Positions 17,851-26,960 of a stretch of 60,617 bases of DNA are shown one piece after another. The notes below the pieces were generated by a model. It had not been told where the DNA came from, ran no database searches, and saw nothing but the letters and a program-made list of their open reading frames with translations. Each line of letters begins with the position of its first letter. Position 1 is the stretch's first letter. Both the position numbers and the translations under genes were made by a program. Source of the stretch: Bradyrhizobium tropiciagri (GTDB lineage: Bacteria > Pseudomonadota > Alphaproteobacteria > Rhizobiales > Xanthobacteraceae); assembly GCF_001189845.1 (NCBI RefSeq), contig NZ_LFLZ01000056.1, positions 1-60,617 of the forward strand, in the 5' to 3' direction.

Positions 17851-17948
17851 TTCTGGTCACGACCTGGCAATACCGTCGAGGTCGTGATCTCGATCTGATG
17901 GCCGACATCGACAATGATGGTGAGATAAGTATACGAAGGAGGTCTAAC

Positions 17949-18338
17949 GTGTCTGAGCATACATCCGGAATCAAACGGCTTCGTGGAAAGGCAACCGGCA
18001 GGAACGCGGGAACGGCGTATGGCAACCTCGTCTGGGTGGCCACTATCCCGGATCGAAAACCCCCGAGCATTTCGGAGCAAGCCGCCGACATCTTCGCAAA
18101 GCTTGATCATCTATTGGAAACACTGGGCAGCAACAAGGAACGAATAGTGTCCGCCACGGTCTACCTATCAGATCTTGGCCACAAGACGTCATTTGACGAA
18201 GCCTGGTGCACCTGGATCGGCGCCGATTCACGCCATTGGCCCCAGCGGACCTGCGTAGGCGCGCAACTTGTCGGCGATACCCTCGTCGAAATTATGCTGG
18301 TGGCAGTGAGGGCCGACTGCAATGCAGTCGATGAGTAA
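17949..18338 (+). CDS. RidA/YjgF-family protein
   Basis: About 129 residues with RidA features (GTAYGNLVWVATIPDR, a SISEQAADIFAKLDHLLETLGS helix, ATVYLSDL, and a C-terminal VGDTLVEIMLVAVRA strand). I place the start at GTG 17949 because AGGAGG lies eight bases upstream. RidA proteins hydrolyse reactive imines released by PLP enzymes and amino-acid oxidases, which suits a cluster with an aminotransferase, a SelA-like lyase and a DadA-like oxidase. The canonical catalytic Arg is not securely identifiable by eye. Confidence 0.75.
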   Translation: MSEHTSGIKRLRGKATGRNAGTAYGNLVWVATIPDRKPPSISEQAADIFAKLDHLLETLGSNKERIVSATVYLSDLGHKTSFDEAWCTWIGADSRHWPQRTCVGAQLVGDTLVEIMLVAVRADCNAVDE

Positions 18339-18554
18339 GCAAGCCGGATTGCCTCAGAAAGTTGTGGCGATCGGCGCCGGAATTTGCGGCGCCGCAAAGC
18401 CATCGAACTTGCGCAGAACGACGACGATGTAGCGATCTTCGAATATGGCGAACGCGGAGATGATCGGCAGGCAATTTTGCAGCGGATGGTGCCTCAAGCC
18501 TTGTCGTTTCCAGGGGCTGGGCCGAGCTTTGAGACTTGTCTCAACTTGCCGTAG
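18331..18554 (+). pseudogene. Remnant of a FAD-dependent oxidoreductase
   Basis: An ORF begins MSKQAGLPQKVVAIGAGICGA, the first strand and glycine loop of an FAD-binding Rossmann fold, and then breaks. The continuation, AIELAQNDDDVAIFEYGERG, is in the next frame, and nothing of the rest of the enzyme is found before the stop at 18552. It overlaps the end of the ridA-like gene, suggesting a former coupled gene. A paralogue of the 15038 oxidoreductase. Confidence 0.6.
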
Positions 18555-19088
18555 GATCAACTCGACTCTCTTATCTTTCTCCTGTCTTCCCCGTCCGTTG
18601 CATCGCTTTGGCGCTTCCTTCGTTACGACCGAAGAGACGGTCTCTGACGAGGTCGCGATACGCCGAAGAGCGTTGGTCTGCGGCCAAATTGTTACGGCAA
18701 TCCATCGGCAAATCACGATGGTCCATCGTATTACTCGATACCCGTCACCGGATTGTTGCGTCCCCACGATATCGCGCTGACGCGTGATCATCTGGGTCGT
18801 GCCTGCCTATCGATCCGTCGCCGCAACAAACGAGCTCCGTCCCGGGAAAAGGGGTATGACAATCCCAAATCATAGCTTTGAGTTAAATCGTTGCAGATTT
18901 CTGCGGGCTGGATTCACGGCGCGTAGTGTTCGCCCTCGTCGGATTGCCGGTACATTGATCGATGGTCGCGTCGCGCGACAGGATAGAGCACTGACCATTG
19001 TTTTGCGCCGTGCGATCACTCCCGCCTCGGTTTGTCGAACGAGATTCTCTTTCGAGGCGGTCGCTTACGAGAATCTGGAGTCCGTCGA
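18555..19088. promoter_or_regulatory. Intergenic region before the ABC ATPase
   Basis: No convincing gene. It includes LysR operator copy 4. An open frame of about 100 codons (18784-19092) runs into the ATPase start but shows no recognisable domain. Confidence 0.45.
18725..18759 (+). promoter_or_regulatory. LysR-type operator, copy 4 (ABC ATPase and binding protein)
   Basis: Perfect ATCG-N7-CGAT, then GTCACCGGATTGTTGC. This is the closest copy to the consensus. It lies 330 bases before the ATPase gene, implying a long leader or an unseen promoter between them. Confidence 0.68.
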
Positions 19089-20267
19089 ATGAGCGGGATT
19101 GTCCTCACAAACATCCATAAGTCATTCGGTCCAGCTACTGTGCTCAATGGTGTCTCTCTGTCGATTGCAGATGGCGAATTCCTGACGCTGCTTGGACCTT
19201 CAGGTTGCGGGAAGTCAACGTTGTTGCGCATCCTCGCTGGGCTTGAAGTGCAGACCGCAGGTAGCGTTGCGATCAGCGATCGTCTCGTGGACGGATTGCG
19301 CCCGAAGCAGCGTGACGTGGCCATGGTGTTCCAGTCCTACGCACTATATCCGCATATGACCGTCGCATCGAACATAGGCTTGCCTTTGCGGATGCGCCGG
19401 CTCTCTGCCTTGCAGAGACTTCCCGTTCTCGGCGGTCTCCTCCCAGGATCCGCGGGGATCTCTGCCGAGATCGAGCTAGAAGTCACCCGTACAGCCAAGT
19501 CCCTCGGCATCGGCCACTTGTTGTCGCGCAAACCAGGGCAGCTCTCCGGAGGCCAGCGTCAGCGCGTGGCGGTTGGCCGGGCGATGGTGCGGCATCCGAC
19601 GGTTTTTCTGATGGACGAGCCGTTGTCGAACCTCGACGCCACGCTGCGCGTACAGATGCGCGCCGAGATCAAGGAACTGCACCAGCGGCTCGGGGGCACC
19701 TTCGTCTATGTTACCCATGATCAGGCTGAGGCCATGACGCTATCGGATCGGGTGGCGGTGATGCACGATGGCGAGTTGTTGCAGGTTGCTTCGCCGCAGG
19801 ATATTTACGCCGATCCCGACGACCGACGCGTTGCAGAGTTCATCGGTTCGCCCAAGATCAACATGCTCGACGGCGTCGTGCACGAACGCGGGCTGATCGA
19901 TGTCGCCGGATCGACGCTGGCTATCGAGGCCGATGCACTGCCCGGCACGCCTCTGACCCTCGGTATTCGCCCGGAGACCTTTCATCTCGCCGACCACAGA
20001 GAACAGGGCGCATTGACCGGTTCGGTGCGCATGATCGAGCATATGGGGTCTGATCTCTTCGTCCATCTTGATCTGGCAGGAGTCGAACATCCGCTGATTG
20101 CACGGCTATTGGCCGAACGGGCACCTCATATCGCCTCCGGCCAGACCTTACATGTCGGCGTTCGACCGGACCGCGTGCTCCTGTTTACCCGTGACGGGCA
20201 GCGTCTGCGCCGGCAAGTGGAATCCGGCCGCGCATCAGTCAGGCCGATCCGGGAGATCGTCCGATGA
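19089..20267 (+). CDS. ABC transporter ATPase (UgpC/MalK type)
   Basis: About 392 residues with Walker A (LGPSGCGKST), the Q-loop (MVFQSYALYPHM), the signature LSGGQRQRVAVGRAMV, Walker B (VFLMDEPLSNLD) and the H-loop (YVTHDQAEAMTL), then a C-terminal OB-fold regulatory domain (LGIRPETF, VGVRPDRVLLF) like MalK. A roughly 15-residue insertion (RRLSALQRLPVLGGLLPGSAG) follows the Q-loop region. It energises the permeases at 12318-14131. ATG 19089 is chosen because the family starts a few residues before the first strand. Confidence 0.9.
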   Translation: MSGIVLTNIHKSFGPATVLNGVSLSIADGEFLTLLGPSGCGKSTLLRILAGLEVQTAGSVAISDRLVDGLRPKQRDVAMVFQSYALYPHMTVASNIGLPLRMRRLSALQRLPVLGGLLPGSAGISAEIELEVTRTAKSLGIGHLLSRKPGQLSGGQRQRVAVGRAMVRHPTVFLMDEPLSNLDATLRVQMRAEIKELHQRLGGTFVYVTHDQAEAMTLSDRVAVMHDGELLQVASPQDIYADPDDRRVAEFIGSPKINMLDGVVHERGLIDVAGSTLAIEADALPGTPLTLGIRPETFHLADHREQGALTGSVRMIEHMGSDLFVHLDLAGVEHPLIARLLAERAPHIASGQTLHVGVRPDRVLLFTRDGQRLRRQVESGRASVRPIREIVR

Positions 20268-20570
20268 GCGCGTGCCTGCTCTGTCGGTCGCCTCAATTGA
20301 TCCCTACGGGACCCGTAGCGCTCGAACGTTCTCATTTCCCGCTGTCTTGCCCGTCCTTTGGCATGTTCCTCAAATCATCGCCTTCAGAAAACTCAAGGCA
20401 TGTTGTCGAGGGCATAATCAGGTCGCGAGGGAGAAATCGCGATGCCGCGCCTTGCCCCGCACCGTGAGAGCCTGGTGAAGGAGATCGCTCGCCAGGAAAC
20501 CGCACGATCTGTGAAACTGACGCCGCATCGGTCACAGGCGCCGCGATCAAGTCGAGAGGTAATCAAGCAA

Positions 20571-21857
20571 ATGAAAATCTCAATCGCACCTTGGCTGGTT
20601 ATGTCCAGCGTGTTCATTTCCAGCCTGGCCGTCGGTCCTGGCCTGACCTCGATCCCGGCTGCAGCGAGGAATCCCAACGTCCTGACGGTCTCGTTTTCGA
20701 ACAGCGCCTACAAGTCATTTCTTGAAGAGGCCGGTCGGCGTTTCGAGCAGGATCACCCCGGCGTGAGCGTAGTTTACATGGCTCCGGTCGCGACTCATGG
20801 CGAACATTTGGCGCGCACGCTTCGACTGAGGGTCACCGGTGAAATCCAGGATGTCTCGCTGCAGAGTTACGATCAAATCGCCATTTTGGTGCGCCGCAAC
20901 ATGGCAGTTCCTTTGAATGGCTTCATTGACGGCGAAAAGGACTGGAATTCCCTGGGACTGACCGCTGCTTCAATGGATGTCGGCAAAATAGCAGACCAAG
21001 TGTACGCGCTCCCGTTCGAGAGTGCTACGCCGACCCTCTTCTTTAACAACGATTTGGTGAGGCGCGCGGGCGGAGATCCTGAGCATCTTCCAAATGACTG
21101 GGACGGCATTCTCGCTCTTGCAGGCAAGATCCACGGCTTGGGCGACAGGATTATCGGCGGCTTCTTCGATTATAACACCAGCGGCAATTGGACGTTCCAG
21201 GCATTGATCACCAGTCAGGGTGGCCGACTGATGAGCCAGGACGACCGCGCGATCAGCTTTGACGGACCAGAAGGTCGCCGTGCACTCGATATAATCCGCC
21301 GCTTCGGCCAGACCGGTATGGTCGACATGACCCAGAACCAGGCATTCCAGGCGTTCACAGCCGGTCAAATCGGCATCATCACCCAGGCGAACACTGAACT
21401 CGGACCGTTCGAGGAGGGAGCCAAAGGACGTTTCGAAATACAAACCATGCGATGGCCCATACTTTCCGAGAAGGGGCGAATTCCCATTGGCGGACGCGCC
21501 ATGATGATGCTAACCAGCGATCCGCAAAAGCAGAAGATCGCTTGGGAATACATGAAATTCCTGGTCAGCCCGTCAATGCAGACTTTGTTGGCGAAGATGA
21601 CCAGCGCTACGCCGGTCAATGTGATCGCCATCCATGACCCAGCTTATCTAGGCGCGTTTTATCGCGAAAAATCAAACCAACGTGCCGCCATCGAAGCGGT
21701 ACCACTGGTGACCAGCTGGAGCACGTTCCCTGGCGACAACGCGGTGCGGATTGCCGAAGTGCTTCGCAACCATCTTCGCGATGTTGCCATCAGACAAACG
21801 GATGTCGACAAAACGCTCACGGCAATGTCGAAGGACGTAAAAGACCTGCTCCCCTGA
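20571..21857 (+). CDS. ABC transporter substrate-binding protein (UgpB-like, family 1)
   Basis: About 428 residues. A signal peptide (MKISIAPWLVMSSVFISSLAVG...AAA) precedes an extracellular-solute-binding domain: VLTVSFSNSAYKSFLEEAGRRFEQDHPGV, LPFESATPTLFFNNDLVRRAGGDPEHLP, QAFTAGQIGIIT, and WEYMKFLVSPSMQTLLAKMT. GAGAGG precedes ATG 20571. Size and fold are those of binding proteins for sugars and glycerol phosphodiesters; this protein determines what the system imports, and the ligand is not predictable by eye. Confidence 0.87.
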   Translation: MKISIAPWLVMSSVFISSLAVGPGLTSIPAAARNPNVLTVSFSNSAYKSFLEEAGRRFEQDHPGVSVVYMAPVATHGEHLARTLRLRVTGEIQDVSLQSYDQIAILVRRNMAVPLNGFIDGEKDWNSLGLTAASMDVGKIADQVYALPFESATPTLFFNNDLVRRAGGDPEHLPNDWDGILALAGKIHGLGDRIIGGFFDYNTSGNWTFQALITSQGGRLMSQDDRAISFDGPEGRRALDIIRRFGQTGMVDMTQNQAFQAFTAGQIGIITQANTELGPFEEGAKGRFEIQTMRWPILSEKGRIPIGGRAMMMLTSDPQKQKIAWEYMKFLVSPSMQTLLAKMTSATPVNVIAIHDPAYLGAFYREKSNQRAAIEAVPLVTSWSTFPGDNAVRIAEVLRNHLRDVAIRQTDVDKTLTAMSKDVKDLLP

Positions 21858-22018
21858 ATTCATGACGCGGAATGTCTGGTGCGGACGGGGTCGCAAGCGG
21901 CGTGGATGTCCAGGTTCGCCGCGTTCCCCAAGAAGGCGTGCGCCGCACCGAAGATGTTCTTCGTCTTCGGATTAGACTCATCTCCTGCGCACCGTCATCG
22001 CATAATATGGGGCGCGGC

Positions 22019-22053
22019 ATCGAATTATCAGATGTGTGTCATCCGAGTGTAGC
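22019..22053 (+). promoter_or_regulatory. LysR-type operator, copy 5 (MetE-like gene)
   Basis: ATCG-N7-AGAT followed by GTCATCCGAGTGTAGC, 110 bases before the MetE-like start. It places this gene, at the border of the biosynthetic cluster, in the same putative regulon as the uptake genes. Confidence 0.62.
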
Positions 22054-22162
22054 GAAGCCCGTTCTTGTAGTCCTCATAGTTCGCAGAGCTACTCCGCGGC
22101 CCCGAACGCCCAAGCAGAAAACTCTGCATGTCGTATGCCCGTTTAACAGAGGCTTGGAATAG

Positions 22163-23233
22163 ATGTCGCTAAATCCCCTGACGACGCAAATCGTGGGCAG
22201 CTACACAAAACCGCACTGGTTAGCCCGTCATCAGCGAATGCGGGCTTTGGACGGTAGCTGGTGGCGTCCTGAGCGAGATGTGCTGGCGGAGGCCAAGCGT
22301 GATGCGGCACTGCTGTCAATATACGAGCAAGAGAAAGCTGGATTGGATTTAATCACCGACGGGGAAGCACAACGTGCTGCTTACGACCGACACTTCCTCA
22401 CTTCGTTAGGTGGAATCGACACCACAACACCTGTGCTCAAAGCAGCTTCGTCAATTGAAATCTCGTCAAAGCGTTCTGCTTTGCCCGAGATCGAGGAATA
22501 CCTTTCATATTCCCAGCTCAAGCCTCGGGTAATTTCAGAAATCAAGTGGACTGGTTCAGTCACCGTCGATGAGCTTCATTTTGCGAAACTTCACACCATG
22601 CGACCGGTGAAGGTTACGGTCGTGGGGCCATTAACGCTCGCAAATCAAGTAAGCGATCATTTCTATAACGATGAAGAAACGTTGTTGCTTGAGCTTGCGC
22701 GAGCTCTCAACCTGGAAATGAAAGCCTTGCAAGCCGCTGGAGCGGACCTCCTTCAAGTAGACGAGCCTCATTTTCATGCTCGCCTGACCACAGCTCGGAA
22801 GTATGGAAAGAAAGCTTTGGAGGTGCTCGTTGAAGGGATTTCTGTTCCTGTGACGACGCACGTTTGCTATGGTTATGCGCTAGTCCACCAGGAGAAAACC
22901 AAAAGCCCGACTTATCCTGAAGTCCTTGAAATTCTCTCCGAGTGCCCAACCACAGCGATAAGCCTGGAATACGAGCAACCCAAACACGATCCTGCCCTGT
23001 TGCGCTATTGCGGCCAAAAGCATGTTGTGCTGGGGCTGCTAGATCTTGCTCGCAAAGACGTTGAAACGCCAGAGCACATCGCCCGTCGGATCAGCGATGC
23101 TCTGGAGATTGTTCCTGTTGAACGGCTCCACCCCTCTTCCGACTGTGGTATGTGGTTCCTGCCAAGGGCATTGGCCTTTGGCAAAATTCGCTCCCTGGTT
23201 AACGGCACTGAAATCATCAAAGCGAGCTTGTAG
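22163..23233 (+). CDS. MetE-like (cobalamin-independent methionine synthase C-terminal domain) protein
   Basis: 356 residues corresponding only to the catalytic half of MetE. The zinc site is visible as THVCYGY and SSDCGMWFLPRAL, and the substrate loops as LITDGEAQRAAYDRHF and VDEPHFHAR. Such short MetE-like proteins transfer methyl groups between diverse donors and thiols, or have lost methionine synthase activity. It faces the methyltransferase-containing minus-strand operon tail to tail. A role in methyl-group handling for the two nearby SAM methyltransferases is possible but inferred. Start ATG 22163 is clear. Confidence 0.78.
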   Translation: MSLNPLTTQIVGSYTKPHWLARHQRMRALDGSWWRPERDVLAEAKRDAALLSIYEQEKAGLDLITDGEAQRAAYDRHFLTSLGGIDTTTPVLKAASSIEISSKRSALPEIEEYLSYSQLKPRVISEIKWTGSVTVDELHFAKLHTMRPVKVTVVGPLTLANQVSDHFYNDEETLLLELARALNLEMKALQAAGADLLQVDEPHFHARLTTARKYGKKALEVLVEGISVPVTTHVCYGYALVHQEKTKSPTYPEVLEILSECPTTAISLEYEQPKHDPALLRYCGQKHVVLGLLDLARKDVETPEHIARRISDALEIVPVERLHPSSDCGMWFLPRALAFGKIRSLVNGTEIIKASL

Positions 23234-23347
23234 GAATCCTGGGACCGATGTGACTCACCCTTTTCGTGGTTCTCCCAACGGCAATACGCTTCAGCCTGCG
23301 TGTCATGTCTGCGCCAATATCCGGTAGCGTGCTCTCGGTCAAAGTAG

Positions 23348-24169
23348 CTACACCCTCCGCGCAGTGATAACTTCAACCTCGAAGAGCATCTCGACGCGCT
23401 TGTCACAGCCTTGGTGTTGATCAAAGAGCTCGCTTAGCTCGAATACTATTGCTGTGTTACCTTTCTTGCCAATTGCTCTTTGGACGGTCGTGAAGGAAAG
23501 CGCTTGCTGTTTGAACCGTTCCCAATCGTAAATTTCACTAAACAGAAAAGTGTTGCGATGGACATCCTTCATAGCGGCCTGTGCCTGTAAGTCAGCCGCA
23601 ATGTCGAACTCGAAGTAGCCCCCTTCAGGCTTCGAACTCCAGCGACGGTCATAGCTTGGAAGAGCTGTCTCGATAATTGAAAGGAAACGATCGGCGAAGG
23701 AGCTTCCCTCATCATATGGCTGATAATGAATGAACGCGAGCAATCCGTCCTTTTCCAGAACGCGGCGAACCTCTTGGAAAAAGAGAGGACGGTCAAATCG
23801 GTGGACGGCACTAGCGGCTGTGATCAGTTGAGCTGAGCCGTTCTCGACAGGAAGGCTCTCGGCGACGCCATCTGCATAAGTGATCGACATTCGAGCAGGT
23901 GTCGAAGTCTCGGCGTGCCGTCGCATATCCTCGTTGGGCTCAAGAGCGAGTACCGTGAAGCCAGGGCCAAAAGCAGCTGCCAAGCTTCGGGTAAAATGTC
24001 CTGTTCCAGCTCCCACGTCTATAATACGTCCGCTGGCAGAGTCGCCTAACATAATCCGGAGCTGTCTTGCAATGCGTGGCGGGTATTCCGGACGGAATTG
24101 ATAAAAGTGTCCGAGTCCGTCGAAATCGCGCCAAGCCAATTGCGCTTGAGTGGCGTAATCTGGGTTCAT
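23348..24169 (-). CDS. Class I SAM-dependent methyltransferase A
   Basis: 273 residues. Motif I is GRIIDVGAGTGHFTRSLA, then VLALEPNEDMRRHA and a typical post-motif region (AQLITAASAVHRFDRPLFFQEVRRVLEKDGLLAF). It starts at ATG 24169 behind GGAGAGCGAG. Clearly paralogous to methyltransferase B at 25479-26318, so the final product may be methylated twice or the two may act on related intermediates. Last gene of the minus-strand biosynthetic block. Confidence 0.83.
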   Translation of the reverse strand: MNPDYATQAQLAWRDFDGLGHFYQFRPEYPPRIARQLRIMLGDSASGRIIDVGAGTGHFTRSLAAAFGPGFTVLALEPNEDMRRHAETSTPARMSITYADGVAESLPVENGSAQLITAASAVHRFDRPLFFQEVRRVLEKDGLLAFIHYQPYDEGSSFADRFLSIIETALPSYDRRWSSKPEGGYFEFDIAADLQAQAAMKDVHRNTFLFSEIYDWERFKQQALSFTTVQRAIGKKGNTAIVFELSELFDQHQGCDKRVEMLFEVEVITARRV

Positions 24170-24369
24170 CTCGCTCTCCAGGTATGGATGTGCGGCTATG
24201 GATCGAGTTACTGAGAGTTTGATAAAAGACGGGACCGAGATGGGTAGCCGTCGAGCAAGAATATCTCGACGACGATACCTACGATGACACCTGGCGTTCG
24301 CATCACTGGGAAAGGCCGCCTGAGCGTCAAATCGGCCGCGAGGTTTAAGCCTGCTCAGTCTCATGCCGC

Positions 24370-25380
24370 CTAACCGTCATGTCGTGTGCCAAGCGCGAAC
24401 ACGCAATCACCGATCTTTGTTTTGGCCGGAGCGCGCCTGGCGAGAATTGTGCCTCCCTTTTTGAACATGATTGTCTCAGGCGCTCGCCAGGGGACATCGG
24501 GAAAGTGAATGCGCCCTGCTATATCTCCTTCCTTTACCACATCACCAAGCGTGGCAAACGCTTCGAAAACGCCGGCTGCCGTCGCATAAAGCAAATCGTG
24601 TGCAGGTAGCCTGAGATAGAACTGCGTTGGTGGTGGGCGCTCGCAGTTATTGTCGCCTGCGAGGACACCGACGTGGCGCAACAAGCGGGGAAGACCGCGT
24701 TCAGCGGCTCTATAGGCCTCAACCGAAAAAGTCCCTGCGCCGCCTAACTCCGTGGACATGTGGCCCACACCATGCTTACGACACGATCCCAGCAATAGCT
24801 GGTCGTCTCCCTTAAGGCCCTCAATCAAAATGCTGTTCGGCATTGCGAAGGCTTGAAGTAATCCGATAGCCGCTCTCCTGAGCGCCGGCTCAGCTGGTGC
24901 GACAAGGTGGGCAGTGGGAACGTAGTCCAAAGAATAACCTCCCGAATGGAAGTCAAAACAGTAACGGACCATCGGCAGTAGGACACTATCTATGTAGTGA
25001 GCAATCATCTGCGTCGGAGTGCCGTCGGCATATCCAGGGAAGAGACGATTGAGGTTGCCTCCATCAATCGGCGAGACCCTCTGACCAGCCATGACAGCGG
25101 GCGCATTGACGCCCGGTAGGATAATGATGCGCCCACGGACCTGTTGAGGAGAGACGGTGCGAAGAAAATTCATCAGCAAAACCTGCCCCTCATATTCGTC
25201 GCCGTGATTGCCTGCCACCAGAAGAACGCTTGGACCATCACTGTTCTTGATCACAGTGATGGGCACGGGAATCCATCCGTAGGCAGACTCTGTCGTCGAA
25301 TGCGGCACGTGGAGATAGCCGTGAGCTATGCCATCAGCCTTCAAGTCAATATCCGTGGTAATTCGACTTTTCTGGCTCAT
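24370..25380 (-). CDS. AstE/AspA-family zinc deacylase (DoeB-like)
   Basis: About 336 residues with the zinc hydrolase motifs of the succinylglutamate desuccinylase/aspartoacylase family: VLLVAGNHGDEYEGQVLLMNF (His, Glu), GGNLNRLFPG and CFDFHSGGYSL (third ligand His). The subgroup resembles DoeB, which deacetylates N-acetyl-diaminobutyrate. ATG 25380 is preferred because GGAG precedes it. With a GNAT acetyltransferase two genes upstream, it could remove an N-acetyl protecting group from a phosphonate intermediate; substrate unknown. Confidence 0.8.
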   Translation of the reverse strand: MSQKSRITTDIDLKADGIAHGYLHVPHSTTESAYGWIPVPITVIKNSDGPSVLLVAGNHGDEYEGQVLLMNFLRTVSPQQVRGRIIILPGVNAPAVMAGQRVSPIDGGNLNRLFPGYADGTPTQMIAHYIDSVLLPMVRYCFDFHSGGYSLDYVPTAHLVAPAEPALRRAAIGLLQAFAMPNSILIEGLKGDDQLLLGSCRKHGVGHMSTELGGAGTFSVEAYRAAERGLPRLLRHVGVLAGDNNCERPPPTQFYLRLPAHDLLYATAAGVFEAFATLGDVVKEGDIAGRIHFPDVPWRAPETIMFKKGGTILARRAPAKTKIGDCVFALGTRHDG

Positions 25381-25478
25381 CGATGATTTCTCCAGACTCA
25401 ATTTCAGGCTCCGCGTTAGGGATCCAGACCGAAGGTGTTGCTAACATCCAGCGGCCGACTCCAAGGCGCGTGCCGGGA

Positions 25479-26318
25479 TCAATGTGGCAGGCGCCTGGCT
25501 AACGAGACCTCGGTGACATATGGGATATCCAGCCGCCCCTCCGTGTTGGCGAAGAGGTCGAGAATATCGCACAGTGCCTTCATCACCACGTCTTCACCGC
25601 AATTCGCAAGGGCTCTCCTTGTGTGGCTGGTAGAGAGGCTTAAAGACTCGAAGTCTGATTTCGAGAGAGTCCTATTCCACTTCCAGGACGCTTGGCGAAC
25701 ACCCTGGAAGTTGCTGTGTCGCGCAAGATCTGATGCAAATGCCTCCTCCGAAAAGCCGCCAAACCGATCAGGAAACGTGCCCCTGCGGTAGTTTGGTACA
25801 AATCTCTCGTGAAACGCTTCATAAGCATCGAGGAATTGACTGTCCCACCAGCGCCGCTTGTTCTGCACTATTGCAATGATGCCGTCCGAAGAGAGTACTC
25901 TCGCGACTTCGTCATAGAACGTGGGGAGGTCAAACCAATGTGCTGCTGATGCGGCGGTCACCAGAACAGCCGCGTTATCGCTGACTGGAAGAGCTTCTGA
26001 ACACCCGGCTACAAATGCAATGTTCGGATGCAATGCAGATGCGCGCACCGCCTGAGACCGCATATCATCGTTAGGTTCGATCCCCAAGATGCGATCGGAT
26101 CGCTGAAGATCAGCAGCGATCCGGCGGGTAAATATGCCAGTACCGCAACCGACATCAACCACGACTCTGGGTTCCCGTGACGGCGGAAGTGCTTTCAAAA
26201 TCCAGTTCGCGGCAGCAGTTGGATAGTCCGGTCTCGTGGCTTGATAGTGGGCGGCCGCGCCCGTATAGATCGTCCAACTTACAGACGCATCGCGGCTTCC
26301 GGTCGAAACTTGCGTCAT
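25479..26318 (-). CDS. Class I SAM-dependent methyltransferase B
   Basis: 279 residues, with motif I VVDVGCGTGIFTRRIAADL, then ILGIEPNDDMRSQA and VTAASAAHWFDLPTFYDEVARVLSSDG. Paralogue of methyltransferase A. The substrate cannot be deduced. It lies between the deacylase and the GNAT gene, all on the minus strand, with gaps of about 80-100 bases. Confidence 0.83.
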   Translation of the reverse strand: MTQVSTGSRDASVSWTIYTGAAAHYQATRPDYPTAAANWILKALPPSREPRVVVDVGCGTGIFTRRIAADLQRSDRILGIEPNDDMRSQAVRASALHPNIAFVAGCSEALPVSDNAAVLVTAASAAHWFDLPTFYDEVARVLSSDGIIAIVQNKRRWWDSQFLDAYEAFHERFVPNYRRGTFPDRFGGFSEEAFASDLARHSNFQGVRQASWKWNRTLSKSDFESLSLSTSHTRRALANCGEDVVMKALCDILDLFANTEGRLDIPYVTEVSLARRLPH

Positions 26319-26402
26319 CTCTCGAGCCTCGCCGTAGCTATCGACCTAAATCAACCAAAGAACACAGGAAAGCGGAACTATCGCGCAATAATCCGTGTGC
26401 CT

Positions 26403-26927
26403 TTACGAGTTGCAGTGAAACTCGTCGCCACTTCGCCGGAGGCCAAGTTTCCTGATGTAAAGAGCGTGCAGACCCGTTCCGGGAATCTCGAACACATCTC
26501 CAACGGATTCGAAGCCGTGATTCTGATAGAACCGGGCGGCAGAAAGTCGGCCATGGCACCAGACGAGGGCACCGTTTCTTTTCTCGACTTCTGCGAGTCC
26601 TTGTCCGAGCACCCGCCCACCGACACCGCGGCTCTGCATTTCGGGGGAAGTGGCCATGCCGCGTAGCCGCCAGCTTTCACCCTGTCCGATGAAGGCGTTG
26701 TCCGATGACTCGACCAGGAACGAGGCGACCGAAACGAGTTGGCTGGCGTGGAAGGCTCCCATGTGAAAGAAATCGGATGCTGGGCAAAACGAAATGCGCC
26801 AGTTCTTTTCTCCGGGCCGGAGTACACGTCGCCTCAGCTCTTCGCCCTCTTCCAACGAGATGAGGCGAACCTCTACGTCCAGAGTGGGTATGGTCCGCAA
26901 GAAGTCGGCGTTTGATTGCAATATCAT
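26403..26927 (-). CDS. GNAT-family N-acetyltransferase
   Basis: 174 residues with the acetyl-CoA pyrophosphate loop in WRLRGMATSPEMQSRGVGGRVL and the ARFYQNHGFESVGDVFEIPG region of GNAT enzymes. In phosphonate antibiotic clusters a GNAT often acetylates the free amino group for self-protection, as Pat does in phosphinothricin producers. The nearby DoeB-like deacylase would complete an acetylate/deacetylate pair. The role is inferred from neighbours. Confidence 0.82.
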   Translation of the reverse strand: MILQSNADFLRTIPTLDVEVRLISLEEGEELRRRVLRPGEKNWRISFCPASDFFHMGAFHASQLVSVASFLVESSDNAFIGQGESWRLRGMATSPEMQSRGVGGRVLGQGLAEVEKRNGALVWCHGRLSAARFYQNHGFESVGDVFEIPGTGLHALYIRKLGLRRSGDEFHCNS

Positions 26928-26960
26928 TCTGCCTCCTTTTCCGGGTGGTCACCGGTTCAA

